From: Armatimonadetes bacterium CG06_land_8_20_14_3_00_66_21
GTDB taxonomy: Bacteria; Armatimonadota; Abditibacteriia; CG2-30-66-41
NCBI GenBank assembly: GCA_002779825.1
Contig: PEVN01000512.1
Coordinates: forward strand, 1-64,000
Length of the DNA: 64,000 nt
Direction: 5' to 3'
Below the pieces are notes generated by a model that saw only the letters and a program-made list of their open reading frames with translations, had not been told where the DNA came from and did not search any database. Both the position numbers and the translations under genes were made by a program. Positions 1-8,674 of the stretch are shown here, piece after piece; within the stretch, counting starts at the first letter, position 1; each line of letters starts with the position of its first letter.

Positions 1-906
1 GGTCAGCCCGAACCCAAGACCGGCCTGCACGAATGCATCTCGCAGTTGGGCAGACATGAGCCGGTGCACTTTGGTGCCGGGTGGCGTGTTGAAGTCGCCT
101 GCCGCCACCAACGGCCCGGTCACCTTTTCGCACAGCCGCAGCAGGGCGACAGACTGCTGCGTCCGCACCGCAGAGGCCCGCCGAAGGCCGTGTGCCAGCG
201 AACCCACAGACTCGGCATGCAGCGCCCCGATGTCAGAGGTCATGAGGTGGACGTTGACCACCGTGACCCGCTGCCCTCGCACGTCGATCGCGGTCATCAG
301 AGCCTGACGAGCGACCGTTGGTGAGCCCAGCGGAACGACCCGGTTCTTGACGATGGGGCAGCGCGACAGGGTCATTCCGCCGCGGCTCGTGCGCTTGACC
401 TCGTAGCCGCTCAACGCAGCCGCGAGTGCGGGAGCCGGGTCTGGGCTGTTCCCGATCCCGGCGACCTCCTGCAGGCACACCACGTCTGGACCGGTGTCTC
501 GGATGATCCGGGCCACATTGTCCACGCCACCGGTAGCACAGTGGATGTTGTACGTCAGCACGCGAAGGGCCGGCGCCCCGGCCGACCGTCCATTCAGTAG
601 AGGAACCCGTACGCCCATGAGCACCCAGCATGTCCAGGCAAGGGCGGCAGCATTGACGGCCAGCGCCGTCCCGCAGCGGCGGAGAACACTGACGCTCCCC
701 AGCAACGCCGGCAGCACAAGGAAAGGCTGCTGCGGCATGAACGCGAGCAGGACGCCCAGCCAATGTCTCTCGCCCACATACCGCTTGGCACCCCAAGCAG
801 CGACTACTACTACCAGGGAGAGCCACGAGGCTGCGAGCAGGAGCCGCTCGCCCCTTGGCCGGGCGCGTGTCCCCGTCTCCCCAGCTCCTCGTTCCGAGTC
901 CCTCAA
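1..906 (-). CDS. Membrane-anchored endonuclease/exonuclease/phosphatase (EEP) family protein, C-terminus cut by window edge
   Basis: A minus-strand frame open from 906 to the left edge gives about 302 residues, so the C-terminus is missing. The likely start is TTG at 906 (or CTG at 909), about 10 nt after a GGAGG on the minus strand; an in-frame TGA at 912-910 excludes anything further upstream. Hydrophobic segments at about residues 23-42, 43-70 and 83-102 suggest a membrane anchor. The EEP domain follows with LTYNIH (117-122), LQE (145-147, the metal-binding Glu), a VNVH strand (217-220) and GDFN (270-273). Proteins of this superfamily hydrolyse phosphodiester or phosphomonoester bonds in nucleic acids, inositol phosphates or sphingolipids; the substrate cannot be read here. 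It is divergent from the zinc-ribbon gene. Confidence 0.85.
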   Translation of the reverse strand, partial: MRDSERGAGETGTRARPRGERLLLAASWLSLVVVVAAWGAKRYVGERHWLGVLLAFMPQQPFLVLPALLGSVSVLRRCGTALAVNAAALAWTCWVLMGVRVPLLNGRSAGAPALRVLTYNIHCATGGVDNVARIIRDTGPDVVCLQEVAGIGNSPDPAPALAAALSGYEVKRTSRGGMTLSRCPIVKNRVVPLGSPTVARQALMTAIDVRGQRVTVVNVHLMTSDIGALHAESVGSLAHGLRRASAVRTQQSVALLRLCEKVTGPLVAAGDFNTPPGTKVHRLMSAQLRDAFVQAGLGFGLT

Positions 907-940
907 CAGTCAAAAACCTCCACCGGCAGCGGCGACCGTG

Positions 941-969
941 ATTGTACAGAGTCCGGCGCCACGCGTCCA
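941..969 (-). promoter_or_regulatory. Predicted sigma70-type promoter of the EEP gene
   Basis: On the minus strand a -35 TGGACG (969-964) is separated by 17 nt from a -10 TACAAT (946-941), which places transcription start about 30 nt before the TTG at 906. Seen by eye only; it sits back to back with the plus-strand promoter at 983-1012. Confidence 0.45.
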
Positions 970-982
970 CGGGCCGGGTGCC

Positions 983-1012
983 CTGGCACAAGCGACCGTT
1001 TCATGCTATCCT
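983..1012 (+). promoter_or_regulatory. Predicted promoter of the zinc-ribbon gene
   Basis: CTGGCA (983-988), an 18-nt spacer and TATCCT (1007-1012), with TG at 1004-1005 making an extended -10. The same -10 hexamer TATCCT recurs at three other intergenic promoters in this window. It lies 54 nt before the GTG at 1066. Confidence 0.5.
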
Positions 1013-1065
1013 CTGCGGACGAAACAGTCTCGGGCCTGCAATACTCCCAAGGAGGGAAACCGCTC

Positions 1066-1479
1066 GTGGCAGCAGACGACATCACCATCCAGGACATTCA
1101 GGACTTGCGGCCGGCGTGCTATGGGTGCACCAGCACGAACACGCGGATGATCCACCCAAGCGCCGGCTTCAACGATTCGGGCAAGTTCATCATTCAATGC
1201 GGGCAGTGTGGCAGAGTGCGGACCGTCCGGGACGAGCACGTGCGCGAGATGCTGTCCGCAGCCTCGGGACACGCAGCCGCCGGGGAGGACGTCACCGTCT
1301 ACTACCAGGTGGCGATCTATTACCGCAGCGACGACTACCAGGGCGCGGTGCACTCGACGTACGTATTCACCGACCGCCACCGGGCGCAGCAGGAAGCCGA
1401 CACGTTGGTGGAGCGCTACGAGAAGCAATTCGGCTGGGCGACCGCCCATGTCATCCCCGTTCGGGTCGCGGAAAGCTGA
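1066..1479 (+). CDS. Small zinc-ribbon protein of unknown function
   Basis: 137 residues. GTG at 1066 is chosen because AAGGAGGG ends 9 nt before it. The frame stays open further upstream, but that part contains the predicted promoter. A CYGC pair near residue 19 and a CGQC pair about 28 residues later form a plausible four-cysteine zinc ribbon. The C-terminal half (YYQVAIYY, then a region rich in Tyr, Asp and Gln) is a soluble alpha/beta-looking domain with no signal peptide or membrane segment. I do not recognise the family. It is separated by 126 bases from lutA, with which it may be co-transcribed. Confidence 0.65.
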   Translation: MAADDITIQDIQDLRPACYGCTSTNTRMIHPSAGFNDSGKFIIQCGQCGRVRTVRDEHVREMLSAASGHAAAGEDVTVYYQVAIYYRSDDYQGAVHSTYVFTDRHRAQQEADTLVERYEKQFGWATAHVIPVRVAES

Positions 1480-1605
1480 TTCGCGCAAGGCGTGCTCGCC
1501 CTTCCGCTGGACAGATAGTTGCATGTCTCCCCTCTTGGAAGTGGAGTCTCGGCCCGCCTGCTGACGGTCCGGGGAGCGTGAATCTGTCCGGATCCTGGCG
1601 AGCCG

Positions 1606-2337
1606 ATGAAGCTGTCTCTCTTTGTCCCCTGTTACGTCGATCACTGCTTTCCCAAAGCCGCCATCGCCACGCTGCGCGTCTTGGAGCATCTGGGTCACAC
1701 GGTTGAGTACCCCGAAGGGCAGACCTGCTGTGGGCAGCCTGCCTTCAACAGCGGCTACTGGGACGAGGCACGCGCCGTCGCCCGCACCTTCCTGCGCGCC
1801 TTCCGCGACTGCGAGACCATTGTCGCTCCCTCTGCAAGCTGCGCGGTCATGGTGAAGGTGTTCTACAAGGACCTGTTCCGGGGCGACAAGGACGAAGCCG
1901 AAGCCTGCGCACTCGGCGACCGCGTCTTCGAGTTCAGCCAACTGCTCGTCAACCAACTGGGCGTCACCGACGTGGGCGCGACGTTCCCCGGCAAGGTCAG
2001 CATCCACGACTCCTGCCATGGGCTGCGGGAGCTGGGGATCAAGCAAGAACTTCGCACGCTGCTGCGGTCCGTCCGCGAGCTGGAATTGGTGGAACTCGAC
2101 TACTCCGAAGTGTGCTGCGGCTTCGGTGGCACCTTCAGCGTGAAGTTCCCCGAAGTCTCCACCTCCATGGCCGATGACAAGATCGCGGACCTTCAGCAGA
2201 CCGGCGCGCGATATGTCGTCTCGGCCGACACGAGCTGCCTCATGCACCTGCAAGGCCGGATGCAGAAGCGCGGTCTCGAAATCCAGACGCTGCACATCGC
2301 CGAACTGCTGCACCAAGGGCTCCCTGCGGCGAACTGA
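1606..2337 (+). CDS. lutA: LutA/YkgE-type (Fe-S)-binding subunit of lactate utilisation
   Basis: 243 residues, the usual LutA length. The protein is two CCG (cysteine-rich) domains: TCCGQPAFNSGY with FVPCYVDH in the first half, and HDSCHGLREL plus VCCGFGGTF in the second. In LutABC this subunit works with LutB and LutC to oxidise L-lactate to pyruvate and pass electrons toward quinone; CCG domains bind an iron-sulfur or related centre like that of heterodisulfide reductase. The ATG start is conventional. It opens a region continuing as glcD-glcE-glcF-lutB-lutC on the same strand, 28 bases from glcD, so the LutA gene is separated from lutBC by the whole glcDEF block. Confidence 0.92.
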   Translation: MKLSLFVPCYVDHCFPKAAIATLRVLEHLGHTVEYPEGQTCCGQPAFNSGYWDEARAVARTFLRAFRDCETIVAPSASCAVMVKVFYKDLFRGDKDEAEACALGDRVFEFSQLLVNQLGVTDVGATFPGKVSIHDSCHGLRELGIKQELRTLLRSVRELELVELDYSEVCCGFGGTFSVKFPEVSTSMADDKIADLQQTGARYVVSADTSCLMHLQGRMQKRGLEIQTLHIAELLHQGLPAAN

Positions 2338-2365
2338 CGGGCACGTGGCCCCAAGGAGAACGGAA

Positions 2366-3793
2366 TTGCCGGACTACGACATCGGCAAGCTTGCACAGAG
2401 TCTCAGGGCAATCTGCGGCCCCGCGGGCGTTATCGCCGACCCAACCGACCTGCTGACGTACGAGTGCGATGCCTACATCGTCGAACGGGTCACCCCCGAC
2501 TTGGTGGTGATGCCGGCGACGACCGACGAAGCGGCACAGGTCATGGCGCTGCTGCATCGCGAGGGAGTGCCAGTGACGCCGCGTGGCACAGGCACCAGCT
2601 TGGCCGGCGGTTGCCTGGCCGCCAGCGGCGGCGTGGTGGTAACGACCACTCGCCTGAAGCGCATTCGGGAGATCGACCTCCGCAACCGCTACGCCGTGCT
2701 CGACGCGGGCGTCATCAACGCCGATCTGCACCGCGCTGTCAACCCGCACGGCTACCACTATGCGCCCGACCCGTCGAGCGAGCAGTCCTGCACAATCGGC
2801 GGCACGGTGGCGACCAACGCCGGCGGCCCCCATACGCTCAAGTGGGGGGTTACGACCAACCACGTACTCGGTCTGGAGGTCGTTCTGCCCGAGGGTACTG
2901 TCCTCAACGTGGGCGGTCCCACCCCGAACCTGTCCGGCTATGACCTGACGGGTGTGCTCGTCGGCTCCGAGGGCACGTTGGGGTTGGTAACCGGCGTCAC
3001 GGTTCGCCTGGTCCGGCTGGCAGACGCCGTCCGAACGATGCTGGCGATCTTCGACCGGCTGGAGGACGCAACGGACACGGTCACCGACATCATCGGCACC
3101 GGCATCGTGCCGGCGGCCCTGGAATTGATGGACCAGACGATGTTGGGCGCGGTCGAGTCCGGTCTGAAGGTCGGCTTCCCGACCGATGCCGAGGCGGTTC
3201 TCATTATCGAGTTGGACGGGCTGGAGCCGGGGCTCGACGAAGAGCTGGAGGCGGTCACCGGAGTCTGCGAGCGCCACGGCGTCCGCGAGGTCCAGCGCGC
3301 AAACACCGAGGCAGAGCGCGCCGCGCTGTGGAAGGGACGCAAGCGCAGCTTCGGCTGCATCGGCAAGCTCAGTCGGTCATTCGTGTGCGAGGACGGCGTT
3401 GTCCCGCGACCGAAGCTGTCTCAGGCGATCCGGGAGATCGGCAAGCTCGCGTCGCAGCACAAGATGCGGGTCGCCATCATCTCGCACGCTGGCGATGGCA
3501 GCCTGCATCCCATCCTCCTCTACGACGAGCGCGACCGAGCACAGGTCGAGACCATGAAGTGCTGCAGCGAGGCGATCATGCGGAAGTGCCTCGAGCTTGG
3601 CGGCACCTCTTCGGGTGAGCACGGCATCGGCTGGGAGAAGGCCAAGTACCTGCCGGTGCAGTACAGCGTTGACGACCTCGACTCGATGCGGCAGATCCGG
3701 GGCGTGTTCAACCCAACCGGCCGGTGTAACCCGCACAAGATCCTGGGCTCAGACGTGCCGTTGGTGGAATCGCTGAGGGGTGAGGCAGCATGA
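2366..3793 (+). CDS. glcD: FAD-linked oxidase, glycolate/D-lactate oxidase subunit GlcD
   Basis: 475 residues with a TTG start at 2366, chosen for AAGGAG 7 nt upstream; the frame is open back into lutA but that part reads as shadow, and GTG at 2345 is a poorer alternative. The PCMH-type FAD-binding domain shows PRGTGTSLAGG and GGTVATNAGGPH; the C-terminal FAD-oxidase domain ends in the usual GEHGIGW...PTGRCNPHKIL stretch. GlcD is the catalytic flavoprotein that oxidises glycolate or D-lactate to glyoxylate or pyruvate, with GlcE and GlcF as partners. It overlaps glcE by ATGA. D-lactate versus glycolate specificity cannot be read from sequence. Confidence 0.93.
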   Translation: MPDYDIGKLAQSLRAICGPAGVIADPTDLLTYECDAYIVERVTPDLVVMPATTDEAAQVMALLHREGVPVTPRGTGTSLAGGCLAASGGVVVTTTRLKRIREIDLRNRYAVLDAGVINADLHRAVNPHGYHYAPDPSSEQSCTIGGTVATNAGGPHTLKWGVTTNHVLGLEVVLPEGTVLNVGGPTPNLSGYDLTGVLVGSEGTLGLVTGVTVRLVRLADAVRTMLAIFDRLEDATDTVTDIIGTGIVPAALELMDQTMLGAVESGLKVGFPTDAEAVLIIELDGLEPGLDEELEAVTGVCERHGVREVQRANTEAERAALWKGRKRSFGCIGKLSRSFVCEDGVVPRPKLSQAIREIGKLASQHKMRVAIISHAGDGSLHPILLYDERDRAQVETMKCCSEAIMRKCLELGGTSSGEHGIGWEKAKYLPVQYSVDDLDSMRQIRGVFNPTGRCNPHKILGSDVPLVESLRGEAA

Positions 3794-5115
3794 TGAGGGA
3801 ACTGGAAGCGCAACTTGCCGGGATCGTCGGCGAAGGTGGATTGCAGCAGGGAGGCGGCTCCGAGTATAGCGTCGACGGTGTCGTGCCAGGCTTGGTCGCC
3901 TTCCCTGAATCAGCCGCCCAAGTCGCGGAACTGGTGAAGGTGGCCAACGCCAACGGACTGAAGGTAGTGCCCTATGGCGGCGGCACCGCCATGGGCCTGG
4001 GCATGACGCCGGAGCGCGTTGACCTGGTCCTCAGCACCAAGCGGCTGACCGACACTCCCCACGACGACCGGCGCGACATGACCCTCAGCGTCGGCGCCGG
4101 CATGACGCTGTCTGCACTGAACGCCCGGCTCGCGGAGGACAACCTCTGGCTGCCGCTCGACCCGCCGGACCCAGAGCGCGCAACTATTGGCGGTCTCGTC
4201 GCGGCCGACCAGTCGGGTCCTCTTCGGCACGGCTTGGGGACCCTGCGCGACCACGTCATCGGCATGAAGGTCATCTCCGCCGAAGGCAAGCTCGTCGCCG
4301 CTGGCGGCCGGGTCGTGCGCAACGTCGCCGGCTACGACATGTGCAAGCTGCACATTGGCGCCCTGGGGACGCTGGGCCTCCTCGTGGAGGTCTCACTCAA
4401 GCTGGCGGCGCGCCCGCAGGCGAACGCGATCGTCCTGGCGAAACTCAGCAGCGTGGCCGACGCGGAGCCCTTGATCGCCGCAGTCCTGGACAGCTCCCTC
4501 GAGCCGGTGCTCCTCGAACTGGTCTCCGGAACAGCCTGCGGCGCCGCAACCGCCGGGCTGCTTCCCGATGGCGCTGTGGTTGCGGCGGGCTTCGCCGGAA
4601 ACGGGCAGCGGGTTGCGTGGCAGGCGGAGGCATTCGCAGCACTCGTCGCCAGCCAGAGCTTGCAGCTCCTCGCTTCCCGCTCTGGCAACGAAGCACAAAC
4701 TGCGCGTGAGGCGCTTGCCGAGGTTCACGGCGGCGACAGTGCTGACGTGGTGCTCGTCGCCTCAGTTCTCAGCAGTCAGGTGGCGGAACTCCTCACCCGC
4801 GCCGCAGCCCTGAGCGAGCCGCGCGGTGTCGCGATGGGCGCCGCCAGCCACGCGGGCAAAGGACTTGCGCGGCTGTTTCTTCGCGGCGAGGAGCAAGCGC
4901 TCACCGAAGTCACCCACGCCGCCCGCGAGGTGGTCGTCGAGCGGGGCGGCAGCCTCATCGTCGCGAAGGCCCCGCCAAAGCTCAAACCCCTGCTGAACGT
5001 CTGGGGCGCGCCGGCCGGGGACCTGGCTGTCCTGCAAGCTGTCCGGCGGACGTACGACCCCAACGAGACGCTGAATGCGTACCGACACGCAACTGCTGTT
5101 CGCGGTGCCGCGTGA
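3790..5115 (+). CDS. glcE: FAD-binding subunit GlcE of glycolate/D-lactate oxidase
   Basis: 441 residues, with a start overlapping the glcD stop (ATGA), which indicates translational coupling. A second PCMH FAD-binding fold is visible in PYGGGTAMGLG and in GGLVAADQSGPLRHG followed by LRDHVIGMKVISAEG; the C-terminal half aligns by character with GlcD but is shorter. In the E. coli enzyme GlcD, GlcE and GlcF are all required for activity. This copy is somewhat longer than the ~350 residues of E. coli GlcE. No membrane segment or signal peptide is visible, so membrane attachment is presumably through GlcF or quinone contacts. Confidence 0.88.
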   Translation: MMRELEAQLAGIVGEGGLQQGGGSEYSVDGVVPGLVAFPESAAQVAELVKVANANGLKVVPYGGGTAMGLGMTPERVDLVLSTKRLTDTPHDDRRDMTLSVGAGMTLSALNARLAEDNLWLPLDPPDPERATIGGLVAADQSGPLRHGLGTLRDHVIGMKVISAEGKLVAAGGRVVRNVAGYDMCKLHIGALGTLGLLVEVSLKLAARPQANAIVLAKLSSVADAEPLIAAVLDSSLEPVLLELVSGTACGAATAGLLPDGAVVAAGFAGNGQRVAWQAEAFAALVASQSLQLLASRSGNEAQTAREALAEVHGGDSADVVLVASVLSSQVAELLTRAAALSEPRGVAMGAASHAGKGLARLFLRGEEQALTEVTHAAREVVVERGGSLIVAKAPPKLKPLLNVWGAPAGDLAVLQAVRRTYDPNETLNAYRHATAVRGAA

Positions 5116-5181
5116 CAGCACACCCAAAGAGCGCACTTAGCGGACAGAAACGCCAAGGACTCCTGCCCGGCTCGCCCCTCG

Positions 5182-5223
5182 CTCTGAAATCTCCACTCGG
5201 AGATCTGGAATCTGAATTCTCGT
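5182..5223 (+). repeat. Heptad-period intergenic repeat before glcF
   Basis: Six imperfect 7-nt units run through the glcE-glcF spacer: CTCTGAA, ATCTCCA, CTCGGAG, ATCTGGA, ATCTGAA, TTCTCGT. The middle also makes a small hairpin, ATCTCC-actc-GGAGAT. It ends about 16 nt before the glcF start and overlaps no gene. Confidence 0.6.
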
Positions 5224-5239
5224 AGGAGCCGACCTCGAC

Positions 5240-6472
5240 ATGCCCGTGCAGACGTGCCTGGAATCAGAACAGAAGCAGCTCTTTGAGGAAATTGAGGAAG
5301 ACGTACTGGGCTGCATTCACTGCGGCCTGTGCCAGGCGTTCTGCCAGTCGTTTCGGGCACTTGGGTCGGAAGCCTCCAGCCCACGAGGCCGCGTGCATCT
5401 CATTCGCGCCGCCAGCGAAGGCCGCGTCGACCTCGGCAACCAAGGGTTCGAGCATTTCTGGCTGTGCACTCTGTGCAACCGGTGTGAGTTGGCTTGTCCC
5501 ATCGGTCTCAAGATGGCCGACTTGGTCCGCAAGGTGCGGAACATCTATGGCGATCGACTTCCCGAGGGACTCCGCGCCACGGTGGCCGCCCATCTGGACA
5601 CCGGGAATAACATGTCGGTCACCAAAGAAGACTACCTGGACACGCTTGAGTGGATGGAGGAAGAACTCCAGGCAGAGCTGGACGACCCCACCTTCCGCAT
5701 CCCCCTCGACGTCAAAGGCGCGCGCTACCTGCACACGTTCAACCCCAAGGAACCCCGGTTCTACCCCCTGCTCATCCAGTATGCGGCCAACATCTACCGC
5801 GCCGCCGGCGAAAGCTGGACGGTCAGCAGCGAAGCCTGGGACGTCACCAACTACGCGCTCTATGATGGCAACGACGAACGCGCCACCGAGATTGCGCGAC
5901 GCCTCTTCGATCGCGCGCGAGAGTTGGGCGTCGAGGCGGTGGTTGCGTCCGAATGCGGGCATGGCTACTACGCCATGCGGTGGGGCGCCGAGAAGTGGCT
6001 AGGCAAGGAAAACGTCCTCCCGGTTCGGAGCGTGGTTGAGGTGATGGCCGACTACATCACGTCGGGCCGGATTCAGGTGGACCCTTCCGTCCACGCTGGT
6101 GCGCTCCACACGTACCATGACCCGTGCCATCTCGGCAGAAAGGGCGGCATCTTCGACGAGCCGCGGCAGATCATCCAAGCCTGCGTCCCCAACTTCGTCG
6201 AGCTGGCCGACAACCGAGAGAGTAGTTGGTGCTGCGGCGGCGGCGGTGGTGCCCTGGCGATGACCGAGTTGACGCCAAAGCGACGCCTGACGGCGGAGAT
6301 GAAAGCCGAGCAGATTCGCCAGTCGGGGGCGGAGATTGTGATCACCGCCTGCCACAACTGCCACGACCAGCTCGAAGACATCAAGAAGGTCTACGGGTTG
6401 ACCTACAAACTGAAGAACCTCAGCGAAATCGTGTCCAAGGCGTTGGTCCAACCGAGTGCGGAAACGGCGTAG
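5240..6472 (+). CDS. glcF: Iron-sulfur subunit GlcF of glycolate/D-lactate oxidase
   Basis: 410 residues. Two ferredoxin-type [4Fe-4S] sites lie in the first third: CIHCGLCQAFC around residue 25 and CTLCNRCELACP around residue 78. Two CCG-type domains follow; the second shows HDPCHLGRKGG and SWCCGGGGG. GlcF carries electrons from the GlcD/GlcE flavins to the membrane quinone pool. ATG at 5240 follows AGGAG at a spacing of about 11 nt. The 124-base spacer to glcE holds heptad repeats but no terminator that I can see. Confidence 0.92.
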   Translation: MPVQTCLESEQKQLFEEIEEDVLGCIHCGLCQAFCQSFRALGSEASSPRGRVHLIRAASEGRVDLGNQGFEHFWLCTLCNRCELACPIGLKMADLVRKVRNIYGDRLPEGLRATVAAHLDTGNNMSVTKEDYLDTLEWMEEELQAELDDPTFRIPLDVKGARYLHTFNPKEPRFYPLLIQYAANIYRAAGESWTVSSEAWDVTNYALYDGNDERATEIARRLFDRARELGVEAVVASECGHGYYAMRWGAEKWLGKENVLPVRSVVEVMADYITSGRIQVDPSVHAGALHTYHDPCHLGRKGGIFDEPRQIIQACVPNFVELADNRESSWCCGGGGGALAMTELTPKRRLTAEMKAEQIRQSGAEIVITACHNCHDQLEDIKKVYGLTYKLKNLSEIVSKALVQPSAETA

Positions 6473-6545
6473 GGGTACCAACCAGTTGCCACTGGGTCAC
6501 ACTGACAGCAGGGGTGTCCTCATCCTGTCCAGGAGAGTTTCGAAG

Positions 6546-7967
6546 TTGAGACCGGAAGCGGACGACTTTCGCACCAGGACCGCCGACAGCCTGACCAAGG
6601 ACGGACTCAAGCAGCGGTGCCAGACGAACGCTTGGCTCGGCCACACGAAACGGGCACATGCTGCCGCGCAGATGCCTGAGTGGCAGCAGCTTTGCGCGTG
6701 GGCACGAGACGTCAAGCGGCACACCGTCGAGCACTTGGCGGACTACCTCGAGGAGTTCACCCGCAACGCGGAGCGTGTCGGAACGCAGGTTCACTACGCT
6801 TCAACCGCGGCGGAAGCGGTCCAGCAGGTTGCCGAGATCGCGAAGCAGCACCGGGAGGGGCCGATCACCAAGGGCAAGTCGATGGTCAGCGAGGAGCTTC
6901 ACCTCAATGGCCACCTCGAGGCGGCGGGGTTGCTCCCCCTTGAGACCGACCTGGGCGAGTACATCGTGCAGCTTGCCGGCGACCGGCCTTCGCACATCAT
7001 CACGCCCGTGATGCACATGGACCGGCAGCAGATCGGCCGACTCTTCGCCGACAAGCTGGGCCTCGACTACACCGACGACCCCCAAGCCCTGACTGCGGTG
7101 GCGCGGGAGCGGCTCCGCGAGGCTTTCCTCGCCGCCGCCGTCGGCGTCACTGGCGCCAACTTCCTCATCGCGGACACCGGGAGCATCGTCCTGGCCGAGA
7201 ACGAAGGCAACATCCGGCTCTGCACCACGCTGCCCCGCGTTCACATCGCCCTCGCCGGTCTCGAGAAGCTCCTCCCCCGGCTCGCGGACTTGGGCGGGTT
7301 TCTTCGCCTCCTGCCGCGGTGCGGCACCGGTCAGAAGATGACCGGCTATGTCTCCCTGCTCACCGGTCCCCGTCGTGCGGGCGAAGTGGAAGGTCCGGAA
7401 GAGGTGCACGTCATCCTGCTCGACAATGGCCGGAGCGCGCTGCTCGCCGATCCGCACAAACGGCAGATCCTCACGTGCATCCGCTGCGGGGCCTGCCTCA
7501 ATGCATGCCCGGTCTATCGAACGGTTGGCGGCCATGCCTACGACTCGGTGTATCCTGGTCCCATCGGGAAACTGCTCGGCCCGCACAGCATCGGTACGGA
7601 TCACGGCACGGACCTTCCTTTCGGGTCCTCGCTGTGTGGCGCCTGCACCGAAGTCTGTCCGGTGAAGATCGACATCGCGCACCTGTTGCTCTACCTCCGG
7701 CAGGAAGCCGTGAAGAGCGGACACGGCGACTTCCTGTGGAACGCGGGCTTCAGCGCGTGGAGCACCGCGACGCAGTATGCGCCGCTCTATCGGGCCGGCG
7801 CTGCGTTGGCCAAGTTGGGCAGGGCGGCGCTCGACCGCACTGGCGGCTTGGAGGCCCTGCCCGGTCCCCTGGCGGGCTGGTCGCGCACGCGGGCCTTCCC
7901 GCCCTTCGCCAAGCGCTCCTTTGATCAGTGGTGGAAGGACACCCAAGGAGGGCAAGAGGTTGAGTAA
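6546..7967 (+). CDS. lutB: LutB, iron-sulfur/LUD-domain subunit of lactate utilisation
   Basis: 473 residues from a TTG start at 6546, preceded by AGGAGA at 9 nt. This start leaves about 42 residues before the conserved Trp-containing block, as I recall for Bacillus LutB. An N-terminal LUD domain (KGKSMVSEEL, ADTGSIVLAENEGN, DGPEEVHVILLDNGR-type blocks) is followed by two [4Fe-4S] sites, CIRCGACLNACPVY and CGACTEVCPVK. It cooperates with LutA and LutC in lactate oxidation. It overlaps lutC by 8 nt. The 73-base gap after glcF shows no terminator. Confidence 0.93.
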   Translation: MRPEADDFRTRTADSLTKDGLKQRCQTNAWLGHTKRAHAAAQMPEWQQLCAWARDVKRHTVEHLADYLEEFTRNAERVGTQVHYASTAAEAVQQVAEIAKQHREGPITKGKSMVSEELHLNGHLEAAGLLPLETDLGEYIVQLAGDRPSHIITPVMHMDRQQIGRLFADKLGLDYTDDPQALTAVARERLREAFLAAAVGVTGANFLIADTGSIVLAENEGNIRLCTTLPRVHIALAGLEKLLPRLADLGGFLRLLPRCGTGQKMTGYVSLLTGPRRAGEVEGPEEVHVILLDNGRSALLADPHKRQILTCIRCGACLNACPVYRTVGGHAYDSVYPGPIGKLLGPHSIGTDHGTDLPFGSSLCGACTEVCPVKIDIAHLLLYLRQEAVKSGHGDFLWNAGFSAWSTATQYAPLYRAGAALAKLGRAALDRTGGLEALPGPLAGWSRTRAFPPFAKRSFDQWWKDTQGGQEVE

Positions 7968-8649
7968 GGAAAGCGTCTTGAACGCGGTGCGCGGAGCTCT
8001 GACCACAAGTCACGGCGCGGCGCCCCCAGCCTACCCCGTCGAGCCGGCGCCGCGGTCCGCCGTGACCACAGACCCCGACGCCCTGTGCCGAGAGTTCGTG
8101 CAGGAATTTGACAAGCTGGCTCAGTACGAGGATCAGCGGTTCGGGGCGGCTTGGCGCGTGGCGTCCGTTGACGAGGCGCGTGCGCGCGTCTGCGCCCTGT
8201 TCGCGCGGGAGGATGTTCGCCAGGTGTGCGCCTCGCCTTCGCCCCTGCTGGACGAAGTCCTGAGCGACGCCCTCCGCCAACAGGTGGACTTCACCCTCGC
8301 GACGACCCCAGAGACGGCCGGCGCAAACCTGAGCACCTTCGACTTGGGCCTCACCGATTGCCTCTGTCTCTGCGCCCGAACGGGATCGATCCTGGCGTCT
8401 ACGGCAGAGATGGTCAGCCGTGCCGTGTCCCTGCTCCCGCCCGTGCACCTTGTGCTGGCGCGAGTCGGTCAGCTTGTCCCCGACATTCCCGACGCAATTG
8501 GCCTGATCGCCTCGATGCCGGGCTTCCCCGACGACCTCCCCGCCGCCTACACCTTCATCACCGGGTCCAGTCGCACCAGCGACATCGAGAAGGTGCTGGT
8601 CGTGCCGGCACACGGGCCGCGCGAGGTCTTCGTCATCATCCTGCCGTAG
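7960..8649 (+). CDS. lutC: LutC, LUD-domain subunit of lactate utilisation
   Basis: 229 residues. The start is TTG at 7960, with AAGGAGGG 7 nt upstream inside the end of lutB, giving an N-terminus MSKESVLNAVRG typical of LutC in length and character. The LUD domain shows the conserved TDCLCLCARTGSI block and the C-terminal GSSRTSDIEKVLV motif. LutC is the third, soluble subunit of the LutABC lactate-oxidising complex. It ends 25 bases from the convergent actD gene, so a shared termination region would have to be very compact; none is obvious. Confidence 0.92.
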   Translation: MSKESVLNAVRGALTTSHGAAPPAYPVEPAPRSAVTTDPDALCREFVQEFDKLAQYEDQRFGAAWRVASVDEARARVCALFAREDVRQVCASPSPLLDEVLSDALRQQVDFTLATTPETAGANLSTFDLGLTDCLCLCARTGSILASTAEMVSRAVSLLPPVHLVLARVGQLVPDIPDAIGLIASMPGFPDDLPAAYTFITGSSRTSDIEKVLVVPAHGPREVFVIILP

Positions 8650-8674
8650 CCTCTCCTCTGCTGGCTCGTGGCCG

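Noticed and set aside
1006-2316. A 436-residue minus-strand open frame covering the zinc-ribbon and lutA genes
   Set aside because: It is a long antisense frame of high-GC DNA. It has no recognisable family features, while the plus strand encodes clear LutA motifs there.
3790-5115. GlcE as an independent D-lactate dehydrogenase
   Set aside because: It overlaps glcD and is followed by glcF, and the second FAD fold is the GlcE type, so a subunit role is the simpler reading.
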